Source: Trueperella pecoris (GTDB taxonomy: Bacteria; Actinomycetota; Actinomycetes; Actinomycetales; Actinomycetaceae). Taken from it: DNA of 64,000 bases. Within the stretch, counting starts at the first letter, position 1. Every line of letters starts with the position of its first letter. The position numbers and the translations under genes were made by a program. The DNA lies in contig NZ_CP053291.1 of assembly GCF_014926385.1 (NCBI RefSeq), forward strand, positions 1,364,001 to 1,428,000. The letters run 5' to 3'. Below are positions 1 to 7,978 of the stretch, one piece after another. A model generated the notes under the pieces. The model did not search any database, was not told the origin of the DNA, and worked only from the letters and a program-made list of their open reading frames with translations.

Positions 1-332
1 TCAGCGCGGTCACGTCGTCCTTGCCCTTCATCTCGGGGACCTCGTCGATCGAGACCTCGGGACGCGACATCGGCACGATGCCCGCCTCGGCGACTGCCGC
101 CTGGTAATACTTGTCGAGGTTGTCGTTAATGGCCTGCTCAATGATGTAGCCGCGACCAATCTTGGACTCGACCACGCGACGCGGCGCCTTGCCCGCGCGG
201 AAGCCCGGGATGTTGACCTGCTTGGCCAGCTCCTTGGCAGCCTTGTCGTAATCGGCTTCAAATTCCTTGGCGGGAACCTCGACGCTCAACTTGGCGCGGG
301 TCTCGCTCAGGTTCTCTACGATCTGCTTCACT
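1..332 (-). CDS. tig: Trigger factor, N-terminal part (cut by window edge)
   Basis: Ribosome-associated chaperone and peptidyl-prolyl isomerase that binds nascent chains at the tunnel exit. Only about the first 110 residues lie in the window; the rest is beyond base 1. The start is a GTG at 332, preceded by GGAGAA five bases upstream. The visible protein begins MKQIVENLSETRAKLSVEVP and carries the ribosome-binding loop motif GFRAGKAPRRVVE near residues 44-56, the family signature. The gene reads out of the window, so PPIase and substrate-binding domains cannot be inspected. Nothing unusual is seen in the visible part. Confidence 0.95.
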
Positions 333-553
333 ATTCTCCACTCGGGTTGGGGGACGTTGGCGTCCATTTCTAGCTACACGCGTGCCCACGGCACACAACA
401 CCGTTCATAATAGAACAATTCCGCGCCATTCCTTACATTCAGCGTCATGAAAGGAGACACAAGGCTCACGCACGACGCCGTTGGGCCCAGTTCGGCGTCC
501 AGCCCGGTCGGCTTGTGGACGCCTGGGGAGGGCGCGAAAGGCGCTGAGGGGCG

Positions 554-1507
554 CTAAAACAGTGCCACCTTCTGCGCCGGCGGAAATATCTCGTCAAGCG
601 CGGCGCGGTCGTCCTGATTCAGTTCCAGCTCGAGCGCTTTCGCGTTCGACTGAATCTGCTCCGGCTTCGTCGCCCCGGCAATAATCGACGCCACCGGTTC
701 CTGATGGGCGAGCCACGCAATGGCGACGTCGGCCTGCTTGAAGCCGCGCTGCTGACAAAAGTCGCGATAGGCGCGCAGTTGGACCATGTCGGCGGCCTTG
801 AGCTTGGGGTCGCCGTCCTTGAGCCGGCCACCTTCGGGAACACCATCAGTATATTTGCCGGTCAGGAGCCCCGCCGCGAGCGGGAAATACGGCACAAGCC
901 CAAGGCCGTAGTGGCGCGAGGCAGGGACGATTTCCTGCTCCGCTCGCCTATCGATCAGATTGTAGTGGTTCTGCGTGGCCACAAGCTTGCCCCGACTCGC
1001 CAGCTCCGCCGTGGCGGCCGTCTGCCAGCCTGCCATATTCGACACCGCGTAGTAGCGGATCTTGCCTTGGTCAACCGCGGTTTCGAGGGCGTCCACCGTC
1101 TCCTCGAGGGGTGTGTGGGCATCGGGCGAGTGGTAATAGTACAGGTCGATGTAGTCCGTGCCGAGTCGCGCGAGCGAATCCTCAAGACGCGCCAACATGT
1201 ACCGGCGCGAGCCGCGAGCCACGCTCGCCGATTCACCCTTGAGTGGCATACCGAATTTGGTCGCAATGACAACCTCGTCCCGCCTGCTACCCAGCGCCTT
1301 GCCGAGCAGTTCCTCTGAGAGGCCGGGGCGCTTGCCGTAGACGTTCGCCGAGTCGAAGTACGTGATGCCAGCGTCGAGAGCCGCATTGACGACGGCGGTC
1401 GCGCCCTTTTCGTCCTCGCTCGACGTACCTTGGCGGCCGAGGTTGTTTGCACCGTATCCGAGAGCCGAGACCACGAGTCCCGAATTCCCCATGCGTCGGT
1501 ATTCCAT
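554..1507 (-). CDS. Aldo/keto reductase, 317 aa
   Basis: NADPH-dependent oxidoreductase of the aldo/keto reductase superfamily (TIM barrel, cytosolic); the carbonyl substrate cannot be told. The start at MEYRRMGNSGL is chosen over an ATG 15 bases upstream because GAGAGGAAC sits about eight bases before it. The catalytic tetrad is visible: Asp52 and Tyr57 in YFDSANVYG, Lys84 in IATKFG, His126 in YYYHSPD. Length is normal. The N-terminal RRMGNSGLVVSALGYG pattern is typical of the YghZ/general-stress-protein-69-like branch. It is monocistronic, with tig beyond it in the same direction after about 220 non-coding bases. Confidence 0.92.
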   Translation of the reverse strand: MEYRRMGNSGLVVSALGYGANNLGRQGTSSEDEKGATAVVNAALDAGITYFDSANVYGKRPGLSEELLGKALGSRRDEVVIATKFGMPLKGESASVARGSRRYMLARLEDSLARLGTDYIDLYYYHSPDAHTPLEETVDALETAVDQGKIRYYAVSNMAGWQTAATAELASRGKLVATQNHYNLIDRRAEQEIVPASRHYGLGLVPYFPLAAGLLTGKYTDGVPEGGRLKDGDPKLKAADMVQLRAYRDFCQQRGFKQADVAIAWLAHQEPVASIIAGATKPEQIQSNAKALELELNQDDRAALDEIFPPAQKVALF

Positions 1508-1588
1508 CTTCGTTCCTCTCATGGACCGCCGTGGCGTTGCGCGAGGAGGCGCCGCGGTGGGCGTTTCGCGCTGAGCGCGGCCGGCGTT

Positions 1589-1696
1589 GCCGAAACCGCA
1601 CTAACCTGTTCCGCGCTGTAGTAAATTGCAGCAATGTAATACAGCGGGAATCAGCTTACTACAGCGGGAACAAGGGCAACAGACTGCACGGCCCGG
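1589..1696. repeat. Palindromic intergenic element, copy 1
   Basis: A 108-base stretch that aligns without gaps over its first 84 bases to a second copy at 28369-28470. Both begin with gccgaaaccgcactaa and contain gctgtagtaa, a dyad, tacagcgg, and a further tacagcg half-site, and both end in ggcccgg. The core here (1615-1646) folds as GCTGTA, TAAATTGC / GCAATGTA, TACAGC. Both copies lie just left of a minus-strand tRNA gene (tRNA-Pro here). No protein is encoded. Function unknown: operator array, structured RNA or mobile repeat are all possible. Confidence 0.75.
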
Positions 1697-1731
1697 CTCC
1701 CGCGTTTCGGCGGGATACCGGGCTTTGATGA

Positions 1732-1808
1732 TGGTCGGGGTAGCGGGATTTGAACCCACGACCTTCCGCTCCCAAAGCGGACGCGCTACCAAACTGCGCT
1801 ATACCCCG
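1732..1808 (-). tRNA. tRNA-Pro (TGG)
   Basis: Cloverleaf read on the minus strand: 7-bp acceptor CGGGGTA/TACCCCG, anticodon stem around loop TTTGGGA with anticodon TGG, T-arm with GTTCAAATC. CCA is encoded (1732-1734). A GC-rich hairpin lies directly downstream on the minus strand (about 1690-1724). Confidence 0.96.
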
Positions 1809-1971
1809 TCCGGCCATGTTTCTGACCGGCGGCCGTACGACCTTCAGCCATCTTAAGGGAGGTCGTACTGTTAGACGAATCGCCCCGGACGTGATGAGTG
1901 TCATCTCACACGTCTAGTTTTCATGATTCTCGGGAAGCTTGCTAAACTCATCGGGTCAGCATGGCTGATGC

Positions 1972-2042
1972 GCGAGTGTAGCTTAATGGTAAAGCCTCTG
2001 CCTTCCAAGCAGATGACGCGGGTTCGATTCCCGTCACTCGCT
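1972..2042 (+). tRNA. tRNA-Gly (TCC)
   Basis: Cloverleaf with acceptor GCGAGTG/CACTCGC, D-arm GCTTAATGGTAAAGC, anticodon stem TCTGC/GCAGA with anticodon TCC, T-arm GGGTTCGATTCCC. CCA is not encoded. A TAAACT box lies about 35 bases upstream. Confidence 0.96.
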
Positions 2043-2164
2043 CTCTTTATGTTAACGGCCTGCTACATAGCAAAAGTGCAGGTTTCAAGCGCCAGCATTC
2101 GAAGCCAAACCGTCGGCTGGTGTAGCCAGTGGTGCAGCCATTACCGCCAAGCAGAGTGCCGGCC

Positions 2165-2801
2165 CTACGGCGTCGTCGTGGATTCTTCCGGCCCGCCAAT
2201 CACCACCGACTCCCCCGGAGCCAACGCGATCGCCTGGCCACCGTAGCTCTTCGCAATCCGTTCAACCTGCTTGGTGCCGAACTCAACGCCGATGGAATTC
2301 AGCATATCATCGTGCAACGCGAGCACCTTGCGCGGCTTGACCTTGCGCAGATACTGCTCGAGCTGTGGCGTGTTCTGCCACGGCACTGCCAGGGCAACGA
2401 CCAGGGTGTCTACCCCGTCGGCCTCCGGGCGCGCGTCGCCCGGGTGCAGCACCTGTCCCGCCACAAAGTATCCCACGTTGACGATGACGCCGTCGTCAAC
2501 ACTTGCCCTCGCCTGCTCATGCCCGACGACGACCACCTCCAGATCGCCGACCGTAAACTCGTCTCCCCCCATCGACTCGCGTCTGCCGGTCGCTGAACGC
2601 GCCAAGGCCGAGCGCAGTTGCCGAGTACACGCGCAACTCGGGCCGCTCGGCCATGGCGGCGGTCGGAGCTGGGAGGTCAACATAGTCGAAATGATCGTGG
2701 GTGACCAGCGCGGCGTCGGCGCTACCTACGCTCTCAGGAAAGCCGAAGACGCCGGGATCGATCACGACCGTCGTCGTCGGGGTAAACCTCGTAGCCGTCA
2801 T
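2165..2801 (-). pseudogene. Metallo-beta-lactamase-fold hydrolase (UlaG-like), frameshifted
   Basis: Two overlapping reading frames together give one small MBL-fold protein. The first frame (from ATG at 2801) has VVIDPG and the metal motif THDHFDYVD. The second frame continues with DEFTVGDLEV, HPGDA and PRKVLALHDD to a TAG at 2165. The frame changes at a run of six G on the coding strand (plus-strand C run near 2564-2569). With five G the protein would read straight through DGGDEFTVGDLEV. The N-terminal first beta strand of the family also seems to be missing, with a TGA immediately before the ATG. So this is a decayed gene, a phase-variable homopolymer, or a sequencing error in the run. Confidence 0.75.
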
Positions 2802-2993
2802 TCATGGTGTCGAGGGTCGGGGCGTGGGGCCTGACTGTAAACTACCCGTGTGCGCCGCCAAATGTTGTGAGAATTTTTCGAAAATCGGCACTTGCGTTCA
2901 CGATCGGGCCATATTCTCACAGGATTTGGCAGACGCCCTCCCTATGGCCACCCCGAAACCTATAATTTCAGTAACCACCACCTAGGAGAAATC

Positions 2994-3308
2994 ATGCTCG
3001 TCACCACCACGGACCGCGTTGAAGGCCACCCCGTGAGCCAGTATCTTGGCATCGTCAACGGCGAAAACATCGTAGGCATTAATGTTCTGCGTGACATCGG
3101 CGCCGAGTTCCGCAATTTCTTCGGTGGTCGCTCCGGCGGCTATGAGAACGAATTGATCGCAGCCCGCGATTCTGCGATGGAGGAGATGACGCTCCGCGCG
3201 GAGCAGTTGGGGGCGCAGGGCGTGGTCGGCTTCCGTTTTGACTACGAGGTTCTTGGCCAGGGCAACATGCTCATGGTCGTCGCCACGGGAACGGCCGTGC
3301 GGTTCTAA
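2994..3308 (+). CDS. YbjQ/UPF0145 family protein, 104 aa
   Basis: Small pentamer-forming family sometimes called a heavy-metal-binding domain; its biochemical role is not established. The start is ATG 2994 with AGGAGAA three bases upstream. The family pattern is clear: N-terminal VTTTDRVEGHPVSQYLGIVNGENIVG, then the FFGGRSGGYENELIAAR segment, and the C-terminal GAQGVVGFRFDYEVLG and VVATGTAV. Full length for the family. It stands 51 bases before the DNA glycosylase gene in the same direction, and the two may share a transcript. Confidence 0.93.
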   Translation: MLVTTTDRVEGHPVSQYLGIVNGENIVGINVLRDIGAEFRNFFGGRSGGYENELIAARDSAMEEMTLRAEQLGAQGVVGFRFDYEVLGQGNMLMVVATGTAVRF

Positions 3309-3359
3309 TCAGGCGTTGTCCTCGTTGGCCGCCGGCGTTGTCAACAGTAGGATTACCCC

Positions 3360-3848
3360 ATGCGAATGTGGTCTCTTAACCCTGTCTATCTTGATGCCGC
3401 CGGTCTCGTCGCGCTGTGGCGTGAGACGTTGCTGGCTCAGAAGGTGCTCCAGGGCTTGACGAAGGGCTACCGTAATCATCCTCAGCTCGACCGGTTCAAG
3501 AGCCAGCCCTCGCCGCTTGCTTCCATTGGTTTTTATCTGTCGGGCGTGCTTGAGGAGGCGCGGGCCCGGGGTTACAACTTTGACGGCTCGAAGATTTACT
3601 GTCCCGGAGGGCACGACGCCGTCGGCGGAATTTCGCTCGACTCTGACGTACCTACGGTTCCGCTCATCGAGGTCGGAGACGGGCAACTGGCATACGAGCT
3701 GGCATGGTTGCGGTCAAAGTTAGAGCGGCGCTCACCCGAGGTGCTTACCACTGATGCGTGGGCGCAGGTGGGCGCGAGCGGCGTCGTGACGCACCCGTTG
3801 TTTGTCGAAGTACCCGGTCCAATTGCGGAGTGGGAGAAGATTTCCTAG
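3360..3848 (+). CDS. Pyrimidine-dimer DNA glycosylase family protein (Pyr_excise)
   Basis: 162-residue protein of the family related to T4 endonuclease V, which cuts the glycosyl bond at UV-induced pyrimidine dimers. The family pattern is MRMWSLNPVYLDAAGLVALW, then LLAQKVL and GYRNHPQLDRF, then a middle EARARGYNFD and the terminal HPLFVEVPGPIAEWE. AGGA lies about nine bases before the start. The TAG stop at 3846-3848 falls where family members normally end, yet the same frame continues with the tail of an unrelated wall-anchored protein, so a deletion has joined the two. The residue after Met is Arg, not the nucleophilic Thr of the phage enzyme, so the catalytic N-terminus should not be assumed. 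Confidence 0.85.
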   Translation: MRMWSLNPVYLDAAGLVALWRETLLAQKVLQGLTKGYRNHPQLDRFKSQPSPLASIGFYLSGVLEEARARGYNFDGSKIYCPGGHDAVGGISLDSDVPTVPLIEVGDGQLAYELAWLRSKLERRSPEVLTTDAWAQVGASGVVTHPLFVEVPGPIAEWEKIS

Positions 3849-4334
3849 CGAGTCGCGGGCAACCCGGCGAAGTTCGAATATCCCTACGGTAAGACCGTGG
3901 TAGTCAAGGCTAGGGCCGACAAGGGCTACCAGCTGGCCAAGGACGCCCACACCGAATGGTTGTGGACTGCTCCGACCTGTGCGGAGCTCAAGTGCACGAT
4001 TCCGGCTATTCCGCTTGAGCCTGCACACCCGACCAAGCCCGGTCCGGGCGAGAAGCCGACTGACAATCCGAGTGTGGATAAGAAGACTCAGAAGTTCGAT
4101 GATGCTCTGAAGGCGATTATTGAGCAGGCGCTGAAGGAGCTTCAGTACAACACCGGCAAGGACGCTCAGTCCAGCACCGGCAACGCCTCCACGGTCGTTG
4201 CCGAAAAGGCCGCGCCCACAAAGGCACAGAAGCCCTTGGCACACACCGGAGCCACGGTTGTCGGGCTCTCGGTCGCCGCAGTGGTCCTGCTCCTCGCGGG
4301 TGGTGCCATCGCCATCATCCGCCGCCGGCGATAA
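3849..4334 (+). pseudogene. C-terminal remnant of a sortase-anchored surface protein
   Basis: The open frame directly after the glycosylase stop encodes a repeat-type surface domain end (GNPAKFEYPYGKTVVVKARA then TEWLWTAPTC), a Pro/Lys-rich spacer, and a complete sorting signal. That signal is LAHTGA, a hydrophobic segment (VVGLSVAAVVLLLAGGAIAII) and RRRR. There is no signal peptide and no credible start with a ribosome-binding site; a GTG at 3897 could be used but would leave out part of the domain. Wall-anchored proteins need a signal peptide, so this is read as the stump left by loss of the 5' part of a larger gene. Confidence 0.72.
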
Positions 4335-4380
4335 GAACACGATGGCTACGCCTCCGCTGAAGCGGTAGCGTGAACGCCAC

Positions 4381-4417
4381 AATTGGGGGCCGACAAGTGT
4401 AGGCCCCCAATTTGTTT
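4381..4417 (+). terminator. Rho-independent terminator
   Basis: Perfect 11-bp stem AATTGGGGGCC / GGCCCCCAATT around a 10-base loop, followed by tgttt. It lies just after the surface-protein remnant and would also stop the glycosylase transcript. Confidence 0.85.
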
Positions 4418-4494
4418 CGCATGTGCGCGCCAGGTAGCGCGGCGCACATTCCCGCAGGAATCGCCACCGTACCAGCGGCCGCTGTGGCCCCCGG

Positions 4495-5118
4495 CTATTG
4501 CGGGATGACCACGGAGGCGAGGATTTGCTTCAGCTTGGCATCGTCGCCGTCGGCGCCCATGAGAGTGAGCTCGTAGGCGATGTCATGCAAGGTCAGCGAA
4601 TAGACGTGGGCCTTCTTGTCCTGGGCCTTCACGGTGAAAAGCTCCGCGCTCTTCCCAGCCACGTCGACTTTGCCCTCGTGCACCACGGCGCCCTCAGCTA
4701 GGCCAAGGTTCTTCGTCAGCAGGCTGACGTATTCGTCCGGCGTCGGCAGTAACTTGGCAGGGCCAACCGTGGTAACGCCCACGTACGTCTTGTCATCTTC
4801 GTTGACCATCGTGATGGGAAGCTGCTCGGTCGGGTCTTGAACCTGGGTATAGGCGGTGGGCAGGTCGAGGCTGAGCCAGCCGTTGTTGAGCGTGTAGGTC
4901 TTGAGGTCGCCCTTGGTGTCGACCTTGACCGGGAGGTTGTCGTCGGGGGCGGCGGTGGCGGTTTCACTCGGGGTGGCCGTCGCGTCAGCGGTCGGGCTTA
5001 CGCTCGCCGTCGAGGCCTCGGCGGTGCTCCCCGTCGAAGTGGTGTCCGAGCCCTGACCGGCACAGCCCGCGAGTAGCATCGCGATGGCCGCCATGGTGGT
5101 CATGATTTTCCTCGACAT
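4495..5118 (-). CDS. Secreted lipoprotein of unknown function, 207 aa
   Basis: The start at 5118 (MSRKIMTTMAAIAM) is set by a strong GAAGGAG seven bases upstream; an in-frame ATG 24 bases earlier has none. Signal peptide with lipobox LLAGC, lipidated Cys at residue 19, then a low-complexity Ser/Thr/Ala/Pro linker (about residues 20-60). A globular C-terminal domain of about 145 residues follows, of the LpqN/PsbP-like general shape (YTLNNGWLSLDLPTAYTQV, near-terminal ELTLMGADGDDAKLKQILASVV). Cell-surface location is inferred from the lipobox. No partner genes are adjacent, and the function is not recognised. Confidence 0.85.
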   Translation of the reverse strand: MSRKIMTTMAAIAMLLAGCAGQGSDTTSTGSTAEASTASVSPTADATATPSETATAAPDDNLPVKVDTKGDLKTYTLNNGWLSLDLPTAYTQVQDPTEQLPITMVNEDDKTYVGVTTVGPAKLLPTPDEYVSLLTKNLGLAEGAVVHEGKVDVAGKSAELFTVKAQDKKAHVYSLTLHDIAYELTLMGADGDDAKLKQILASVVIPQ

Positions 5119-5268
5119 TATTCTCCTTCGTTTGTTTCTCACCGCGATCTTAGTTCACGACGCCGTCGCCTCGCCTCTCCGCTCAGTACGCGCCTCCCGG
5201 TCAGCCGCTGCGAAGCCACGACGGCACGCGCCCCTGCCCTCGCCGCTTAACCACCCGCCAGGTGCGCG

Positions 5269-7542
5269 CTACCGGAGAAAGGCATCGATGCCGAGCACGA
5301 CCGCCTTTTTGGCGAGCGCCTGCGGCTCGCCGTCTTGGCTCCACAGGCCGCTGGGGACGGCGGCTTCGGTGAGGAAGTCGGCCGATGCGGCGCCGCCGTT
5401 CCTCACCTGCCAGACCAAGAGGGTTGCCATGAGCGCTGCGGCCGTATCGGCTGGTAGCGGGCGGATTCCCATGCGTCTCATGCCCCGGTAGGCCGCCTTC
5501 AGCGTCCCAGAGGTGAGCACTGACTCCGTTTCTGCCATCGGCGCAACAGCGTACGAGACGCGGTGCCCGCGCGCAGCGAGGTCCGTGGCGCGCCAACGCC
5601 CGATGCGTTTGGCGAGGATGTAGTTGGGCCCTTGGAGATCGATGATTCCGTTGAATACGCCGTCCCGGATCGCGGGTGTGGCCCGCCTCGTGTATCGCTT
5701 CTTCGGGCGGTATGCGATTGCGCCCGTTCGCTGCCTGTCTACGCCCACGGGATAGGCGTCGGTCGGCGAGCCGTACCACGCGAGGAGGGCGCCGGTGTGC
5801 TCGGCCGCGAGTCTCATGACGACGTCGGCACCAAGCTCGAGCGTGAGGAAGTCCTTTCCCGGTGCGTACAGTGTCTCGACGACGACGTCGGGGCGGCTCT
5901 CGAGGACCCAGCCAGCCACGCGACTGGGATCTTGCACGAGGTCGCAAGCCTCGGGCGGGCAGAGGTGGAGCTCGCCGGCTAAGCGGGAGGCGTCGTCGAG
6001 CAGGCGGGCGTAGCGGCGCGAACCGGGCCGGATGACGGCCGCGACGTTGGCGCCGTGGCTCAGAAGAAAGCGGGTGGGGGCCATTTCTGCTCCAGCACCG
6101 AGCAGCGCGAAGGTCAGGTCGCGAAGATCGAGCCAGTCGGGATGGGCATCGACGTCGCGGATCCGTGATGCCGCCGCGGGGCTGATGGTGCCGTCGGCGG
6201 ACCACTCGTCAAGGAGCCGGCTCAGGCGCTCACCGGAATACGTTTCGCCACCGACTGACAGTTCCACACCGCGAAGCAGTGGCCCCTGACCCTTGACGCG
6301 AGTTCCCTCGGAGGGAACGACCGGCTCGAGGTCGCCCAGTGGCGTGCCGTCGGCGTTCGTCACGGCGCGTTCGAGGTAGGCCAGGCCTTGCCGGGCCGCC
6401 GCCCAGCCGCGGGCAGGATCGTCGATGATGCTGACCTCCCTGACCGCTTCCCGGTAGCCCTTGCGCCAATTAGTCACGGAGTTAATCGCGTCAAGAGTCG
6501 CGGAATGCCCCTGCGCGGCGGCCAGGAAAGCCTCCCGTCCAAGCGCAGCCGAACTCACTCGTCCGTCGATGCGCGGCAGGAGTATGCGGGTACCGCCGGC
6601 CGCCCCGGCAGCCTTTACCTCACCGCTGACCTTTGCCCCACTGACAGCGGCTACCTCACCGCCAACCGTTGCCTCACCGCCGTCGATCGCCAGATGGACG
6701 AGATCCCGGCCGCTTCGTTGCTCGAGCAACGCGAACGTCGAGGGCCCGAGGCCGACGAGCTCCACCGCGTTCGGCAGCTTCGTCGGAGCCCGGAAACGCG
6801 AGGCACCCGACGCCGCCGAGCTTCCATTCACTCCCACGCACGCGTGCGCCCACGCCTCGAGTGCGGACCCGTGAGCGATCGGGGCCGAGTAGCCAAAGGG
6901 TGCGGCCGTCAGTCGCGTCAAGTGAATGGGATTGGCATCGCCGCTGATGCGAGCCCAGCGCCGCCCAGCCGCGGAATCGAGCGTGAGGGAACCAGTCGCA
7001 CGTCGTTGGCCCACATCGAGAGCGCCGACGCGATTAAGGCCGTGCTCGGCGCGAAGATCCGGCACCTGGGGAGGCAGCCAGCCGGGCGGAAGGTCGGGGT
7101 GAGGGATCGTGACGGCGAGGTCGCGGAGGGGCCGCTTCGAGACATACCGTGCGCGCTCGGCGTAATGGAGAACGCCACGAGTGGCCACCACGGAAGTGAC
7201 GTCGATGATGAGGGATCCCCCGTTGCTGCCCACCGCTGTGATCAGCGATCGAACCTGGGCCGCCTGCCCAACCTCCAACGGGCACAAGAGCTCCCACGCC
7301 AGCGACTGGTGAACCAGCCCCAGCACGCGCGTGGGGACGGCAGGCTCGGAAAGGATGCGAAGAGTCGCCGGAAAGCACATATTGTGGAAGGCCATAGGCG
7401 GCACGTGCCCGAGGGGCCTTCCGTCCACAAACGTGGCATACTGCCAGGCTGTGGCCTCATCGAAGACCGCTTCGGCCACGAGGGGGTCCCGCCGCATCGT
7501 GCCACGCACGGCCCTCTTCACGAGTGCCTGCATCACGCTCAT
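5269..7542 (-). CDS. MaoC-like hot-dog domain fused to a large uncharacterised domain, 757 aa
   Basis: The start at MSVMQALVKRAV is chosen because GGGGAGG sits five bases upstream. The first 275 or so residues look like a double hot-dog hydratase: residues 199-207 read ISGDANPIH, the MaoC (R)-specific enoyl hydratase motif, followed by FGYSAPIAHGSALEAWA. About 450 further residues are not recognised. They hold a possible Rossmann-like start (TFALLGAGAEMAPTRFLLSHGANVAAVIRPGSR), a segment with ELGADVVMRLAAEHTGALLAWYGSPTDAYPV, and a C-terminal alpha-helical part ending VLGIDAFLR. Free-standing MaoC proteins are about 150-290 residues, so the extension is most of the protein. A lipid or polyketide role is guesswork. 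Confidence 0.7.
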   Translation of the reverse strand: MSVMQALVKRAVRGTMRRDPLVAEAVFDEATAWQYATFVDGRPLGHVPPMAFHNMCFPATLRILSEPAVPTRVLGLVHQSLAWELLCPLEVGQAAQVRSLITAVGSNGGSLIIDVTSVVATRGVLHYAERARYVSKRPLRDLAVTIPHPDLPPGWLPPQVPDLRAEHGLNRVGALDVGQRRATGSLTLDSAAGRRWARISGDANPIHLTRLTAAPFGYSAPIAHGSALEAWAHACVGVNGSSAASGASRFRAPTKLPNAVELVGLGPSTFALLEQRSGRDLVHLAIDGGEATVGGEVAAVSGAKVSGEVKAAGAAGGTRILLPRIDGRVSSAALGREAFLAAAQGHSATLDAINSVTNWRKGYREAVREVSIIDDPARGWAAARQGLAYLERAVTNADGTPLGDLEPVVPSEGTRVKGQGPLLRGVELSVGGETYSGERLSRLLDEWSADGTISPAAASRIRDVDAHPDWLDLRDLTFALLGAGAEMAPTRFLLSHGANVAAVIRPGSRRYARLLDDASRLAGELHLCPPEACDLVQDPSRVAGWVLESRPDVVVETLYAPGKDFLTLELGADVVMRLAAEHTGALLAWYGSPTDAYPVGVDRQRTGAIAYRPKKRYTRRATPAIRDGVFNGIIDLQGPNYILAKRIGRWRATDLAARGHRVSYAVAPMAETESVLTSGTLKAAYRGMRRMGIRPLPADTAAALMATLLVWQVRNGGAASADFLTEAAVPSGLWSQDGEPQALAKKAVVLGIDAFLR

Positions 7543-7603
7543 GAGAACCTCCCCGTACTGCCCGCCAGCGAGCGGACGCGCAAACCGCGAACTCATTCAT
7601 GAT

Positions 7604-7635
7604 ACAAAATGGGGCCCTCCCTACGGAGAGCCCCA
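7604..7635 (-). terminator. Terminator after rpmF
   Basis: On the minus strand, TGGGGC ... GCCCCA stem followed by TTTTG, just past the rpmF stop codon. Confidence 0.75.
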
Positions 7636-7652
7636 CCTTGCAAAGCTACGTC

Positions 7653-7814
7653 CTAGCCAACAAGACCCTTGCTAGCCGCCTTTGCCAGACGACGCGGGAT
7701 GCGCTTCTCAACGCCACCAATGCGAACTGGCTGGAGCTCCGTGAGCTCCGCCTTCCACTGGGAGCGGCGAGAGCGGGTATTGCTACGGGACATCTTCCTC
7801 TTCGGAACTGCCAT
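7653..7814 (-). CDS. rpmF: 50S ribosomal protein L32, 53 aa
   Basis: Small basic protein of the large subunit. The start [20 protein letters not shown] is the classic L32 N-terminus, with GGAAGGA three bases upstream; upstream in-frame ATGs lack support. No zinc-binding cysteines are present, so this is the Cys-free (C-minus) form of L32. Actinobacteria often carry zinc-bound and zinc-free versions of ribosomal proteins, and the zinc-free ones can be Zur-controlled. No Zur box is recognised here. The leader (see the feature at 7841-7903) holds two hairpins. Confidence 0.95.
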   Translation of the reverse strand: MAVPKRKMSRSNTRSRRSQWKAELTELQPVRIGGVEKRIPRRLAKAASKGLVG

Positions 7815-7840
7815 GTCCTTCCGCTCCTTTCGATTCTCAT

Positions 7841-7903
7841 GTGGCCGCGTGGCCACCCCTTTAATTCGGAGGCACGCCTCCGAGCAGACAATGTTCGAGT
7901 TTA
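7841..7903 (-). promoter_or_regulatory. rpmF promoter and structured leader
   Basis: On the minus strand, a TAAACT box (7898-7903) is followed by an untranslated leader of about 80 bases with two hairpins. These are TCGGAGGC/GCCTCCGA (7866-7883) and GTGGCC/GGCCAC (7841-7856), which ends 27 bases before the start codon. This may be a folding element that tunes L32 synthesis; no known riboswitch or r-protein motif is recognised. Confidence 0.45.
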
Positions 7904-7978
7904 CCTAGCGAGAGCCGCGAAAGCCACACTGGAAAGGCCAACTGTGCTACGAAACACGCGCCCTGCAATAATAGCAAC

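Noticed and set aside
1564-1735. Possible small genes in the repeat-containing gap between the aldo/keto reductase and tRNA-Pro
   Set aside because: All short frames here are broken by the palindromes, have no ribosome-binding site, and do not match between the two copies of the element.
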